Positions 25,383-34,258 of a stretch of DNA of 45,672 bases are shown one piece after another. The stretch spans positions 1 through 45,672 of the forward strand of contig CAYYXR010000024.1 in NCBI GenBank assembly GCA_964475755.1. The letters are read 5' to 3'. The stretch is from UBA11612 sp964475755. Its GTDB lineage: Bacteria > Pseudomonadota > Alphaproteobacteria > Rhodospirillales > Rhodospirillaceae. Under the pieces are notes generated by a model. The model made no database searches and had not been told where the DNA came from. It saw only the letters and a list, made by a program, of their open reading frames with translations. The translations under genes were made by a program, and so were the position numbers. Position 1 is the first letter of the stretch. Each line of letters begins with the position of its first letter.

Positions 25383-26072
25383 CTACCCCACCCTCAGCCG
25401 ATACCCCACGCCCGGTTCGGTGATCAGGTGTTCCGGTTCCGCGGGGTCGCGTTCCAGCTTCTGCCGTAGCTGCCCGATGTAAACGCGCAGGTACTGCGTC
25501 TCTTCCACATAGGCCGGGCCCCACACTTCCTTCAGCAACTGTTGGTGTGTGATCACCTTGTCCGGGTGGCTCGCCAGAATTTTGAGAGGGTCATATTCCT
25601 TGCGCGAGAGTTTCACCAGCGTGCCCGCGCGGCTGACCAAACGCTTGCTCATATCCACCGACAGCTCGCCCATGTTCAGCACCGGCTCGGCGGAATCGCT
25701 GCCCGCGCCCTGACGCAAAGCGGCGCGCATACGGGCAAGAAGTTCGCCCATGCTGAAGGGCTTGGTGACGTAATCGTTCGCGCCCCGGTCGAGGGCCTCG
25801 ATCTTGTCGGAATCATCGGAGCGGATCGACAGCACGATGATCGGCACCGTGCTCCAGCCGCGCACTTCCTTGATCACGTCCAGGCCGTCCATGTCCGGCA
25901 GGCCCAAGTCGAGGATCATCAAATCGGGCTTCTGCACAGTGCAGGCCTTCACCGCCTCCTTGCCGTTTTCCGCCTCCACCAGATCGTAGTCGTAGCTTTG
26001 CAGGCTGGCGCGTAGGAACCGGCGTATCTGCGGCTCGTCATCGACAATCAGAACTTTCGGCCCGGCGGTCAT
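25383..26072 (-). CDS. KdpE-like OmpR-family response regulator
   Basis: 229 residues. The receiver has the acidic pair in KVLIVDDEPQIRRFLR, the phospho-acceptor in LMILDLGLPDMDGL, Ser in IIVLSIRSDDSDK and Lys in NDYVTKPFSMGELLAR. The winged-helix domain carries VKLSRKEYDPLKILASHPDK, YLRVYIGQLRQKLE and PGVGYRLRVG. The sequence is closest to KdpE, but no kdpD, kdpFABC or other histidine kinase is adjacent. Instead it is the last gene of a run (phosphorylase, PRPP-synthetase homologue, beta-CASP protein, regulator) with 36 bases after the previous gene, so it may regulate that run or be driven by a distant kinase. Confidence 0.9.
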   Translation of the reverse strand: MTAGPKVLIVDDEPQIRRFLRASLQSYDYDLVEAENGKEAVKACTVQKPDLMILDLGLPDMDGLDVIKEVRGWSTVPIIVLSIRSDDSDKIEALDRGANDYVTKPFSMGELLARMRAALRQGAGSDSAEPVLNMGELSVDMSKRLVSRAGTLVKLSRKEYDPLKILASHPDKVITHQQLLKEVWGPAYVEETQYLRVYIGQLRQKLERDPAEPEHLITEPGVGYRLRVG

Positions 26073-26108
26073 CTGCGCGGCAACTCCATAAAACGTTCGC
26101 TGCCGGTA

Positions 26109-27707
26109 TTATCTCCGCTCGCGCTGCAAAAGGCCATGGATACGGCGCAGGAGTTTTTGCTTGGCCTTCTCGCCGGGGATGTCGTCCAGGGTCTTGCGCA
26201 GGTCGAGCACGGTGCTGGCGTAGTCGTTGTGCCAATCGCTCTTGGCCGCGGCCTTGATGTCCACCGGCGTGCGGATGCGCATGGTCTTCGGCCCCTTGGC
26301 CGTGAGGCGCTCGGTCTGGCCGACGGCGGGCAGGTGAACGTTCTTGGCCTGAAAACCATCCTTGGCCAAAAGGTCCGCGAGGATGTTCCGTGCGCCGTCT
26401 TCGCCGTGGATCAGATAAATGCCGCGATGAATGGGCGCCCGTTCGCGGACCCATGAAATCAACCCGCCTTGGTCCGCGTGCCCCGAATATTCTTCCAGCT
26501 TGCGGATGCGCGCGTTCACCGCGATTTCCTCGCCGTGGATGCGCACCATGTCCGCGCCCTCCGACAGCAGCCGCCCGAGTGTGCCCGGCGCCATGTAGCC
26601 GACGAGAAGCACGGTTGTGCCCGCGCGGCTCAGATGGTTTTTCAAGTGATGACGGATGCGCCCGGCATCGCACATGCCCGAGCCGGCCATGATGATCGCG
26701 CCGCTGCCGAAGCGGTTCAGCTTTTTGCTGTCCGCCGCGTCTTCGATATAGCGCACGTTATCGCGCAGGAACGGATGGGTGCGCTCCCCATCAAGGACAT
26801 CGCGCATATGTTTGATGAAGGTGCGTGTGGTCTTGGTCGCCAGCGGGGAGTCCACGAAGACGGGAAGTACGGGAATTTCTTTTGCGTCGAACAACGCATC
26901 CAGGTCGGCGAGAATTTCCTGTGTGCGTTCGATGGCGAAGGCGGGAATCAAAATCATCCCACCGGCCTTCAGGCCCGCGCGGATCTCATTGCGCAAGATG
27001 CGCTGCCTCTGTGCCGACGTGCGGTCCTTGCGTTTGCGGTCGCCGTAAGTGGACTCAACAAACAAGTAATCGATATCCGCAGGTGATTGCGGCTCGCTTT
27101 GCAGCGCCTTGTCGCCGGGGCCGATGTCGCCGGAGAACAGCAGCTTGAGCGCATCGGGTCCGTCCGCGTCGCCCTTGTCGCTGACGTGAATTTCCACCGA
27201 GGCGGACCCAAGAATATGGCCCGCGTCCCAAAACCTGATCTTGATGCCGGCGGCCACGTCGATCCATTTGTTCAACCCGCGCGGAATAACGTGCTTCAGG
27301 GAATTTTCGGCGTCATCGCGGGTGTAAATGGGCTCCACTTCCGCGCGCCCGCGCTGGCGGTTACGGCGATTAAGCCGCATCACCTCGGTTTCCTGGATGT
27401 ATCCGGAATCCGGCAGCACGCAGGCCAACAGGTCGGCGGTGGCGGGCGTCGCGATGATCGGTCCGTGATAGCCGGCTTTCACAAGCTTGGGGACCAGTCC
27501 GCAATGATCCACGTGTGCGTGGGTAAGAATGAGCGCGTGAATGTCCTTGGCGTCGAACGGGAAGGGGCCGTAGTTCAGCTCCTTGATGGTCTTGGTGCCC
27601 TGGAACATGCCGCAATCGATGAGGACTCGCGTGCGGGACGTTTTGATCTCATAACACGAGCCCGTGACCAGGCCGCATGCGCCGTGAAAGGTAACTTCTA
27701 TTGCCAT
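26109..27707 (-). CDS. MBL-fold beta-CASP metallo-hydrolase (RNA-processing type)
   Basis: 532 residues of the CPSF-73/RNase J-like group. The zinc motifs are LTHAHVDHCGL, FWDAGHILGSASVEI and FSGDIGPGD. The beta-CASP region has IPAFAIERTQEIL, SGSGMCDAGRIRHHL and, at the end, YSGHADQGGL. A C-terminal helical tail (LDLRKTLDDIPGEKAKQKLL) follows. In this family the enzyme cuts or trims RNA, though bacterial members of this subgroup are poorly characterised. Its first codons overlap the end of the PRPP-synthetase homologue by ten bases, indicating translational coupling. Confidence 0.93.
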   Translation of the reverse strand: MAIEVTFHGACGLVTGSCYEIKTSRTRVLIDCGMFQGTKTIKELNYGPFPFDAKDIHALILTHAHVDHCGLVPKLVKAGYHGPIIATPATADLLACVLPDSGYIQETEVMRLNRRNRQRGRAEVEPIYTRDDAENSLKHVIPRGLNKWIDVAAGIKIRFWDAGHILGSASVEIHVSDKGDADGPDALKLLFSGDIGPGDKALQSEPQSPADIDYLFVESTYGDRKRKDRTSAQRQRILRNEIRAGLKAGGMILIPAFAIERTQEILADLDALFDAKEIPVLPVFVDSPLATKTTRTFIKHMRDVLDGERTHPFLRDNVRYIEDAADSKKLNRFGSGAIIMAGSGMCDAGRIRHHLKNHLSRAGTTVLLVGYMAPGTLGRLLSEGADMVRIHGEEIAVNARIRKLEEYSGHADQGGLISWVRERAPIHRGIYLIHGEDGARNILADLLAKDGFQAKNVHLPAVGQTERLTAKGPKTMRIRTPVDIKAAAKSDWHNDYASTVLDLRKTLDDIPGEKAKQKLLRRIHGLLQRERR

Positions 27708-28591
27708 GTGCGCAGTCCTTCGGCGATGAGCCCGGCGAGGGGAATGGCGTTGGTGGGATGCGAGACGCTGTCGCAGGAAATCACAGCGCGCACGCCCGCA
27801 GATCGGATGGCGCTGTGCGCGCTTTCGTCGAAGAGCGCATGGGTTGTGTAGACGTCCAACGACGTGCTGCCGGCCTTTTGAATCAACTCCGCCAGCGTGA
27901 TGACCGTGCCGCCGGAACTGATGACATCGTCAACGATGACGGCATGCCGGTCTTTCAGGATTTCGCGCTTGGGCAGATTGATCTCCACATCCCGGTCGCC
28001 GTGCCGGGTTTTGTCGGCCACGATCCACGGCGCGTTCAGGGGTTCGGCCACGGCGCGCACCAAAGGCTCGGATTCAATGTCCGGCCCGACGATCACCGCG
28101 TCCTCGCAGCCGCGCTGGTTGGAAATGTACTCGGCGATCACCGGTGCGGCCTGCAAACACAGCGCGGGCTTACCGCTAAACACGGCGCTCAATGTCGGCG
28201 TGCGGTGCAGGTGCGGATCGACCGAGGCAAAGCGGTCGAAGGCGCGCGCAAGCAAGTCGCCCACCACCCGCTGGCTCACCGCTTCGCCGTCGTGAAAGGC
28301 GATGTCCTGGCGCATATAGGGAAGGTAGGGCGCGATCAGCGCAACCTCCTCGGCACCCTGGTCGCGCAAGGCGCTCGCCGCCAGAACCACCTCGATCAGT
28401 TTCGCGTTGGGATTATGCAAGGGGCGGAACACGGCGGCCCGTTTGGCGCCGTCCGGCACGCGCACCCGGCTTTCACCGTCCGGAAAGGTTTGAACGTCCA
28501 CCAGCGCGTAATCGAGCCCGGCGGCCTTCGCAAATGCTGCGGCCTGCGTCTCGCAATCGGAAAATCCGTATACCTTGTCCGGCATCCACAT
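27698..28591 (-). CDS. Ribose-phosphate pyrophosphokinase-like protein
   Basis: 297 residues from ATG 28591, preceded by CAGGAAC about eight bases away; an upstream start to 28684 would add a low-complexity leader. It is related to PRPP synthetase, with YLPYMRQDIAFHDGE, VDPHLHRT, a flexible-loop KTRHGDRDVE and the PRPP-binding loop VIVDDVISSGGTV. It is shorter than the bacterial housekeeping enzyme (about 315 residues) and nearer the archaeal-like short class. It would make PRPP from ribose 5-phosphate and ATP, or possibly act on a related substrate from the neighbouring phosphorylase. It lies 19 bases after that gene and overlaps the next. Confidence 0.88.
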   Translation of the reverse strand: MWMPDKVYGFSDCETQAAAFAKAAGLDYALVDVQTFPDGESRVRVPDGAKRAAVFRPLHNPNAKLIEVVLAASALRDQGAEEVALIAPYLPYMRQDIAFHDGEAVSQRVVGDLLARAFDRFASVDPHLHRTPTLSAVFSGKPALCLQAAPVIAEYISNQRGCEDAVIVGPDIESEPLVRAVAEPLNAPWIVADKTRHGDRDVEINLPKREILKDRHAVIVDDVISSGGTVITLAELIQKAGSTSLDVYTTHALFDESAHSAIRSAGVRAVISCDSVSHPTNAIPLAGLIAEGLRTWQ

Positions 28592-28610
28592 CGTCAATGT
28601 TCCTGAGGAT

Positions 28611-30179
28611 TTACGCGACTGAATAGCCGTCGTCGTGCTTGGCCATCTCGGCGGCGAAGGCGAAGTCCGTTTCAACAGCGGCATGAATTCTATAAAGCGG
28701 CTCGCCGCGTTTGACCACGTCGCCGGTTTTTTTCAACAGGTCCACGCCCGCGCCTTTGGAGGCAGGCGCACCGGCAAGGCGTGCGATGCGGCCGATGCGG
28801 AAACAGTCGATTTCGGTCACGGTGCCGGCGACTGGCGCAGCGATTTCCTGCACAAGTTTGCCCAGCGCGAACTCTGCGGACGGCTTGCCTTGTGCCTCCA
28901 TGATTCGTTCCATGGCCGCGAGGGCTTCGCCGCCGTCCAGCAGCTTTCTCGCCGTCGTGTGTCCAGCGCCGCCCTTGAGCGCGGGGTCGAATTCCAGAAT
29001 GCGCCCGGCGAGCAACAGTGAATGTTCCCGCAGGTCTGTCGGTGCGTTTGCCTCACCGCGCAGCACCGCCATCACATCGCGCGCTTCGAGCACCGGGCCG
29101 ACGCCAAAGCCCACCGGCTGGCTGCCGTCGCTGACGATCACATCGATCTCGAGGCCCATCGACCCGCCGATGTATTCGAACAGTTTGCGCAGCCGCGCAG
29201 CCTGGGATTGAGTACGCACCTTCGCGGTCGGGCCGACCGGCATGTCGATCACCAGGTGCGTCGAACCGGCCGCAACTTTTTTCGAAAGAATGGACGCCAC
29301 CATCTGTTCCGGCGTGTCGATCCCCAAAGGCCGCTCCACCGAGATCATGATGTCGTCGGCGGGAGACAGATTGACGTGTCCGCCCCATACCAGGCACCCG
29401 TTGTGCTTATGTACGATCTCCTGCATGCGGGAAATGTTCACGTCCACGTTGGCGAGGACTTCCATGGTATCGGCGGTGCCCGCCGGTGAAGTGATCGCCC
29501 GCGATGAGGTTTTGGGAATGGGCAGCCCATAGGCGGCAACAATCGGCACGACGATCATGGACGTGCGGTTACCGGGAATGCCGCCGATGCAATGCTTGTC
29601 CATTACATGGGGAAAATCCCAACTGAGTTTCGTTCCAACGTCTGCCATGGACCGGGTGAGGCCTAATACTTCATTTGTCGTCATGAAGGCCGCGCTCGAA
29701 ACCAGAAACGCGGCGATTTCCATCTTCGAGTACCGGTGCGCGGACATGTCGCGGACGATCTCGTCCAACTCATGCGCCGAAAGCACTTCGCCGGAAATTT
29801 TTCGCCGCACGGCGTCCAGGCTTTTCGGCGGTGTGGCAACGGCGATGGAAACGGGCGTGTCTTCGCCGACACCCAAGTCGTCGAACGCCGAGACGGACAA
29901 CCCAAGGGCTTCGGGCTCCAGAATGTCGCCGTTCTCGACGATATTGAGGGTCGCCATGATCTTCCGGCTCTTGCCGTCCGGCAGTGCGGCGCACACCTCG
30001 ATTTTGTTGAGGGACGTGAAGTTCTCGCTTTTGTAGCTTTTGCAATGGGCACTGAGGAACGCCACGTTTTCCCCATAGGTCTCAATGCCAATGCGTTTGA
30101 CTCGCAGCATGATAGGTCCCGCTTGAATTTCCCCGCCGATATTTAGGTCAAAGTTGGGCCGTGTACCAGCGGACATCAA
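28611..30179 (-). CDS. AMP/thymidine phosphorylase family protein
   Basis: 522 residues matching the long 'putative thymidine phosphorylase' group that also contains archaeal AMP phosphorylase. It has the phosphate-binding segment KHCIGGIPGNRTSMIVVPIV, then SRAITSPAGTADTMEVLANV and the glycine-rich VSDGSQPVGFGVGPVLEARD. Residues 1-95 form the extra N-terminal domain found in this group but not in ordinary DeoA. The reaction would be phosphorolysis of a pyrimidine nucleoside, or of a nucleoside monophosphate to base plus ribose 1,5-bisphosphate. ATG 30110 (MLRVKRIGIETYGE) is an alternative start and would leave more room for the divergent promoter. It heads the leftward operon. Confidence 0.9.
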   Translation of the reverse strand: MMSAGTRPNFDLNIGGEIQAGPIMLRVKRIGIETYGENVAFLSAHCKSYKSENFTSLNKIEVCAALPDGKSRKIMATLNIVENGDILEPEALGLSVSAFDDLGVGEDTPVSIAVATPPKSLDAVRRKISGEVLSAHELDEIVRDMSAHRYSKMEIAAFLVSSAAFMTTNEVLGLTRSMADVGTKLSWDFPHVMDKHCIGGIPGNRTSMIVVPIVAAYGLPIPKTSSRAITSPAGTADTMEVLANVDVNISRMQEIVHKHNGCLVWGGHVNLSPADDIMISVERPLGIDTPEQMVASILSKKVAAGSTHLVIDMPVGPTAKVRTQSQAARLRKLFEYIGGSMGLEIDVIVSDGSQPVGFGVGPVLEARDVMAVLRGEANAPTDLREHSLLLAGRILEFDPALKGGAGHTTARKLLDGGEALAAMERIMEAQGKPSAEFALGKLVQEIAAPVAGTVTEIDCFRIGRIARLAGAPASKGAGVDLLKKTGDVVKRGEPLYRIHAAVETDFAFAAEMAKHDDGYSVA

Positions 30180-30205
30180 TTGTATAAACTACGTACAGAC
30201 AGGTT

Positions 30206-31261
30206 ATGAGCCGTACCAAAACCATAGGCGTTCTCACCTCCGGCGGAGATTGTTCCGGTCTCAATGCCGTGATCCGCGCCGTAACGGAGCACGCCGCAGG
30301 CACATACGGCTGGCGCGTCCTGGGGCTGCGCCAGGGCCACCTGGGCCTCTTGGAATTCCCGCCCGCCGTCGTCGAGCTCAAGCCCGGCGGCACGGAAGAT
30401 CTGCTCCGGTCGGGCGGTACTATCCTCGGCACCACGACAAAAAGCGATCCATACAATATCAAGGGGCCAAAGGGAGAGGTTCAGGACCGTTCCGACGACG
30501 TCATCAACGTTATTCGCGAACTCGGCATCGAAGCGCTGGTCGTCATCGGCGGTGACGGCAGTATGCGTTTGTTCGATCGCCTGTGCCGCCAGGGGAACTT
30601 GAATTGGATCGGCATTCCCAAGACCATCGACAACGATGTGCCCGGCACGGACTTCACCGTCGGGTTTTTCACGGCGGTGGGGGTCGTAACCGACGCTCTC
30701 GACCGTCTGGCGTCCACGGCCGCCAGTCACCGGCGCATCATGGTGCTTGAAGTCATGGGCCGGGATTCAGGATTCATCGCCCTGTTCGGTGGTATCGCCG
30801 GCGGGGCCGATGCCATCCTGATCCCCGAAGTGGACTACGATTTGGACGCACTCAGCGCTCATGTGCGCGATGTCACCGAAAGCGGATCCAACTCGGTGCT
30901 GGTCGTGGTGGCTGAGGGTATATCGACGCCGTCAGGCAAAAAGGGCGAAGGCGTGGGCAATATCATCGCCGCAGAAATAGAGGCGCGTACTGGCATCGAT
31001 GCACGCTGCACGACGTTGGGCCACCTGCAACGCGGCGGTATTCCCACCGCATTCGATCGCCTGCTCGCCACATCTTTCGGTGTGAAGGCGGTGGAGCTGC
31101 TCGCCTCTGACATAAGCGGAAAATTAGTGGCGTGGCAGGGCGGCACGGTCGTGGATATTCCCCTGGAGGATGTCGTCACTGGTCCGCGCAAAGTGGGGCG
31201 GGATTCGCTATTGCTGAAAACCGCGCTCGCGACCGGCGTTTACGTCGGTAAGCTCAAGTAA
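30206..31261 (+). CDS. 6-phosphofructokinase (group with mixed phosphoryl-donor residues)
   Basis: 351 residues of the PfkA family, converting fructose 6-phosphate to the 1,6-bisphosphate. The N-terminal loop is LTSGGDCSGLNAVIRAV; the donor loop is VVIGGDGSMRLFD; and the catalytic stretch is PKTIDNDVPGTDFTVGFF. The Gly after the GGD motif is typical of ATP users, while the Lys in PKTIDND is the mark of pyrophosphate users, so the donor cannot be decided. Further family motifs are EVMGRDSGFIALFGGIAGGA and GHLQRGGIPTAFDR. It is divergent from the phosphorylase operon, with only 26 bases between the longest starts, and followed after 18 bases by a TPR protein. Confidence 0.95.
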   Translation: MSRTKTIGVLTSGGDCSGLNAVIRAVTEHAAGTYGWRVLGLRQGHLGLLEFPPAVVELKPGGTEDLLRSGGTILGTTTKSDPYNIKGPKGEVQDRSDDVINVIRELGIEALVVIGGDGSMRLFDRLCRQGNLNWIGIPKTIDNDVPGTDFTVGFFTAVGVVTDALDRLASTAASHRRIMVLEVMGRDSGFIALFGGIAGGADAILIPEVDYDLDALSAHVRDVTESGSNSVLVVVAEGISTPSGKKGEGVGNIIAAEIEARTGIDARCTTLGHLQRGGIPTAFDRLLATSFGVKAVELLASDISGKLVAWQGGTVVDIPLEDVVTGPRKVGRDSLLLKTALATGVYVGKLK

Positions 31262-31279
31262 TGTAAGCCGCCGCCCGCA

Positions 31280-33079
31280 ATGTCCTCGCAACTGCTCCAG
31301 CAGGCGGCCTCGCTGCACCGGTCGGGCAAACTTGCCGACGCCGAGCGCCTCTATAAGCAAGTCCTGAAAGCCGACCGGAAAAGCTTTCCGGCGCAATACA
31401 TGCTGGCCGTGCTTTTGTACCAGCAACAGCGGCCGTCGGCGGCATTGCGCGCGGTTGATCTGGCCCTGAAATTGAATCCCGACTCAACGGAAGCATTGTC
31501 GTTGCATGGCATCCTTCAGTTGAATGCCGGGCAGCACAAAAAAGCACTGTTCAGTTTGTCCAAGGTCGTAACGCTCAATCCGGGGGACGCGGAAGCCTGG
31601 CACAATCGCGGCGTGATCCTGACCGAACTACACCGCTTTGAAGATGCGGTCCAGTCCATCGACAAAGCGCTGGCGATTCAGCCCACAGCCGAAGCGTGGA
31701 CCAATCGCGGGGCCGCTTTGCTGAAATCGAACAAATTGGATGAAGCGCTAGGCAGCTTCGATAAAGCGCTTGCGCTGAAGCCGGATTTTTTCGGCGCTCT
31801 TTATAGCCGCGGCAATGCCCTGATGGACCTTCGGCGCTACGAGGAAGCCGTTGCCGTATTCGACAAGATGCTGGCCAATGCACCGGATGTGTTCGAAATC
31901 TGGAATAATCGCGGCATCGCGCTTCACGGGATGAAGCGCTTTGAAGAATCTGTGGAAAGCTACGATAAAGCGGTCGGGGTCAAACCTGATTTCGCACCTG
32001 CATGGACCAACCGCGGGAAGGTTCTTCAAGACCTCAATCGTTACGAGGATGCCGTAGACAGCTACGATAAAGCCCTTGCCATTTCATCGGGCAGTTTGGA
32101 TGGCTGGTATGGCCGCGCCGTATCCTTGCGGTCATTGCAGCGGCTGGAAGACGCTTTGATGAGCGTCGACAAGGTGCTCTCGCTCCAACGGGATTTCTTG
32201 CCTGCATTACTGCTTCGTGGCTGGATTCTGTGCGAGTTCAACCGCATTTCAGACGGTCTTGCGGTCTTGAATGGAGCCGCGGTCCTCGTGTCAAAGTCGA
32301 GGTCAAACGATGAGGCGCCCGCGCACAAGCAGCGCCATGATGCCGAACAGCGGGAATATCTTTCTGCCCAGAACGTTCAAATTGACGATAACGACATTTA
32401 TCTTACCGGCGGTGAAAAACTCAGCGGGCCCGCCGTCAACCCGGCCAATGCGGAGTCCGCAACCGCGCAATGGGAGAAAAGCTCACCCCGGGTTGCGGTC
32501 ATCGACAATCTTCTCACCGAGGATGCGCTGGAAAAGCTTCGGCGATTCTGCTGGGGCTCGACGATTTGGAAGACGTCCTACGACGATGGATATCTCGGCG
32601 CCATGGCTGAGCACGGTTTTGCCAGCCCGCTGCTGGCACAGATCGCCGAGGAACTGCGCGACACTTTTCCGGCCATCGTCGGTGATCATGGATTGCGGAT
32701 GTTGTGGGCCTTTAAATACGACAGCGCTCTGCGCGGTATTCGGATTCATGCCGACCAGGCGGCGGTGAACGTGAACTTTTGGATTACGCCGAACGAGGCG
32801 AACCAAAATGCCGAAGGTGGGGGCTTGGTGATCTGGGACGTCACGGCGCCGAAAAATTGGGACCCTGAAAAGTACAACGGAGACGAAGCAGCCATGCGCG
32901 GTTTTCTCGAAAGCGCGGGCGCGAAACCCATAACCGTGCCTCATCGCGCGAACCGGGCCGTCATTTTCGATTCAGACTTGTTTCACGAAACCGATGACAT
33001 CGATTTCAAGGAGGGATACCTCAATCGGCGCATCAATATCACCATGTTGTATGGTCGGCGCACAGTATCCGGTCTGTGA
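31280..33079 (+). CDS. TPR protein with C-terminal 2OG-Fe(II) oxygenase domain
   Basis: 599 residues. About residues 5-330 are regular TPR repeats of 34 residues (for example AWHNRGVILTELHRFEDAVQ and AWTNRGKVLQDLNRYEDAVD). The C-terminal ~200 residues form a prolyl-hydroxylase-like double-stranded beta-helix with the iron triad His490-x-Asp492 (IRIHADQAAVNVNFW) and His569 (FDSDLFHETDDI), and Arg in NRRINITMLYGR for 2-oxoglutarate. It therefore looks catalytically complete; the substrate is unknown. Unlike the protein at 4857-6476, which uses an HxH motif, this one keeps canonical HxD, so the two are parallel architectures rather than recent copies. It follows pfk closely. Confidence 0.87.
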   Translation: MSSQLLQQAASLHRSGKLADAERLYKQVLKADRKSFPAQYMLAVLLYQQQRPSAALRAVDLALKLNPDSTEALSLHGILQLNAGQHKKALFSLSKVVTLNPGDAEAWHNRGVILTELHRFEDAVQSIDKALAIQPTAEAWTNRGAALLKSNKLDEALGSFDKALALKPDFFGALYSRGNALMDLRRYEEAVAVFDKMLANAPDVFEIWNNRGIALHGMKRFEESVESYDKAVGVKPDFAPAWTNRGKVLQDLNRYEDAVDSYDKALAISSGSLDGWYGRAVSLRSLQRLEDALMSVDKVLSLQRDFLPALLLRGWILCEFNRISDGLAVLNGAAVLVSKSRSNDEAPAHKQRHDAEQREYLSAQNVQIDDNDIYLTGGEKLSGPAVNPANAESATAQWEKSSPRVAVIDNLLTEDALEKLRRFCWGSTIWKTSYDDGYLGAMAEHGFASPLLAQIAEELRDTFPAIVGDHGLRMLWAFKYDSALRGIRIHADQAAVNVNFWITPNEANQNAEGGGLVIWDVTAPKNWDPEKYNGDEAAMRGFLESAGAKPITVPHRANRAVIFDSDLFHETDDIDFKEGYLNRRINITMLYGRRTVSGL

Positions 33080-33088
33080 GTTGTGCCG

Positions 33089-33403
33089 CTAATCTTCCAA
33101 TCCGCGGATGTAGCTGATCAAATCGCCGATCTCTGTATCGTTCAGTGATATTTCCGGCATTTTGCCGTGCGGCTTATCCAGGAATTTTCTGAGATGTGAA
33201 TCCGTCATCTTCGGATCGGCCGCGAGGTCCGTAAAATTGGGGCCGCGTTGCAGTGAGTCCGGGTCGGGTCCGCCGACAAGATGGCACTCGGCGCAAATGT
33301 GATGGGCAAGCGCACGCCCGGCGACGGGATCGCCGCCCATGTCCTTCGCCAAAGCAGGCGGTCCGGAAACGGTCAGTAAAAGTAAAGCCACTACACTCCG
33401 CAT
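33089..33403 (-). CDS. Small periplasmic cytochrome c
   Basis: 104 residues. A signal peptide (VVALLLLTVSGPPALA) precedes a class I c-type domain with one haem site CAECH and an axial-Met candidate in PHGKMPEISL, ending EIGDLISYIRGLED. This is the size of a monohaem electron carrier or the free form of a dehydrogenase subunit. No oxidase or dehydrogenase is adjacent. It converges on the TPR-oxygenase gene, nine bases apart. Confidence 0.92.
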   Translation of the reverse strand: MRSVVALLLLTVSGPPALAKDMGGDPVAGRALAHHICAECHLVGGPDPDSLQRGPNFTDLAADPKMTDSHLRKFLDKPHGKMPEISLNDTEIGDLISYIRGLED

Positions 33404-33485
33404 AAAATCACCGCTGATCTAATGACGTCTATTGGGCCAACTTATGCTTGGTGTGTCCTTAAAACAATGGCCGTTCCAAGACTGC

Positions 33486-34256
33486 TCAGTCTCTATTGAG
33501 GGGCATGCCGAATTCTGCCCAAAGCGGGACGTGGTCTGATGTTTTTACGTGGGGCAACGAGCGCGCGCTCATCAGGCGCAGATCTCGGTAAAAAACGTGA
33601 TCGAGCACCCGCTTCAGGTGAAGCCAGCTCGCGTGCTCGGCGGGAACGCGGCGCATGCCGGTTTCTTTCATGATGTCGCCGAGGATGTTGAGGCGTGACC
33701 TGTTCCAGGTATTGAAATCTCCCGCCACGATGCAAGGACCTTTATGGCCGGATGCGCAGGCCGCGATTTGTTCAACTTGCCGCGCGAATTTCGCCAGGGG
33801 AACGAAATTGATGGCGTGCACGTTTATGGCCATCAAGGTCGTGTCCGAAAAGGGATACGTCGTGATCAGGGCCGACTTGGGCGTGCCCAATAGTGGCTCG
33901 TTGTCCGGCGAACGTAGGGCCTCACTGTATATGGCTTTCACCCGGCTGCCCGATTTGGGTCCGGTCGTGGTGCCGCCGCCGTTGGCAAGAGTCTCGGCCA
34001 TGATCCATTCCATGCCGCTTGCGAGGTGAAACGGATGGGCGAGGCCGCCGTGCAGAACGGCTTCCTGCAACAGGACGAGCTCGACGCCCGCGGTTAACGA
34101 CTCTAAGTCAAGCAGCCAGCCGCGTCGGCGCGCCTTGAACATGTTCCAACTGATCATCTTGATGGACGGTCCGAAGTCTCCTTGCGATGCGACGCCAAGG
34201 CGGCGCGGCGCGGCGAGCTTCGGAAAGGGGCGGAACCGGGATTCTGACGTCAGCAT
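33486..34256 (-). CDS. Endonuclease/exonuclease/phosphatase family protein
   Basis: 256 residues with the metal-dependent phosphoesterase fold: KMISWNMFKARRR (Asn), LVLLQEAVLHG (Glu), INVHAINFVPL, CIVAGDFNTWNR (Asp and Asn) and LDHVFYRDL with the closing SDHVPLWAEF (Asp-His). It starts two bases after the cardiolipin synthase stop codon, so the pair is certainly cotranscribed. The partnership suggests a phospholipid or phosphodiester substrate, though the family also includes nucleases. There is no signal peptide. Confidence 0.9.
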   Translation of the reverse strand: MLTSESRFRPFPKLAAPRRLGVASQGDFGPSIKMISWNMFKARRRGWLLDLESLTAGVELVLLQEAVLHGGLAHPFHLASGMEWIMAETLANGGGTTTGPKSGSRVKAIYSEALRSPDNEPLLGTPKSALITTYPFSDTTLMAINVHAINFVPLAKFARQVEQIAACASGHKGPCIVAGDFNTWNRSRLNILGDIMKETGMRRVPAEHASWLHLKRVLDHVFYRDLRLMSARSLPHVKTSDHVPLWAEFGMPLNRD

Positions 34257-34258
34257 GT

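Noticed and set aside
25383..26072. A potassium-transport (kdp) operon
   Set aside because: Only a KdpE-like regulator is present; no kdpD or kdpFABC gene lies nearby.
27701..28606. A 301-codon plus-strand ORF opposite the PRPP-synthetase homologue
   Set aside because: Its sequence is low complexity with no family match; the minus-strand enzyme has full catalytic motifs.
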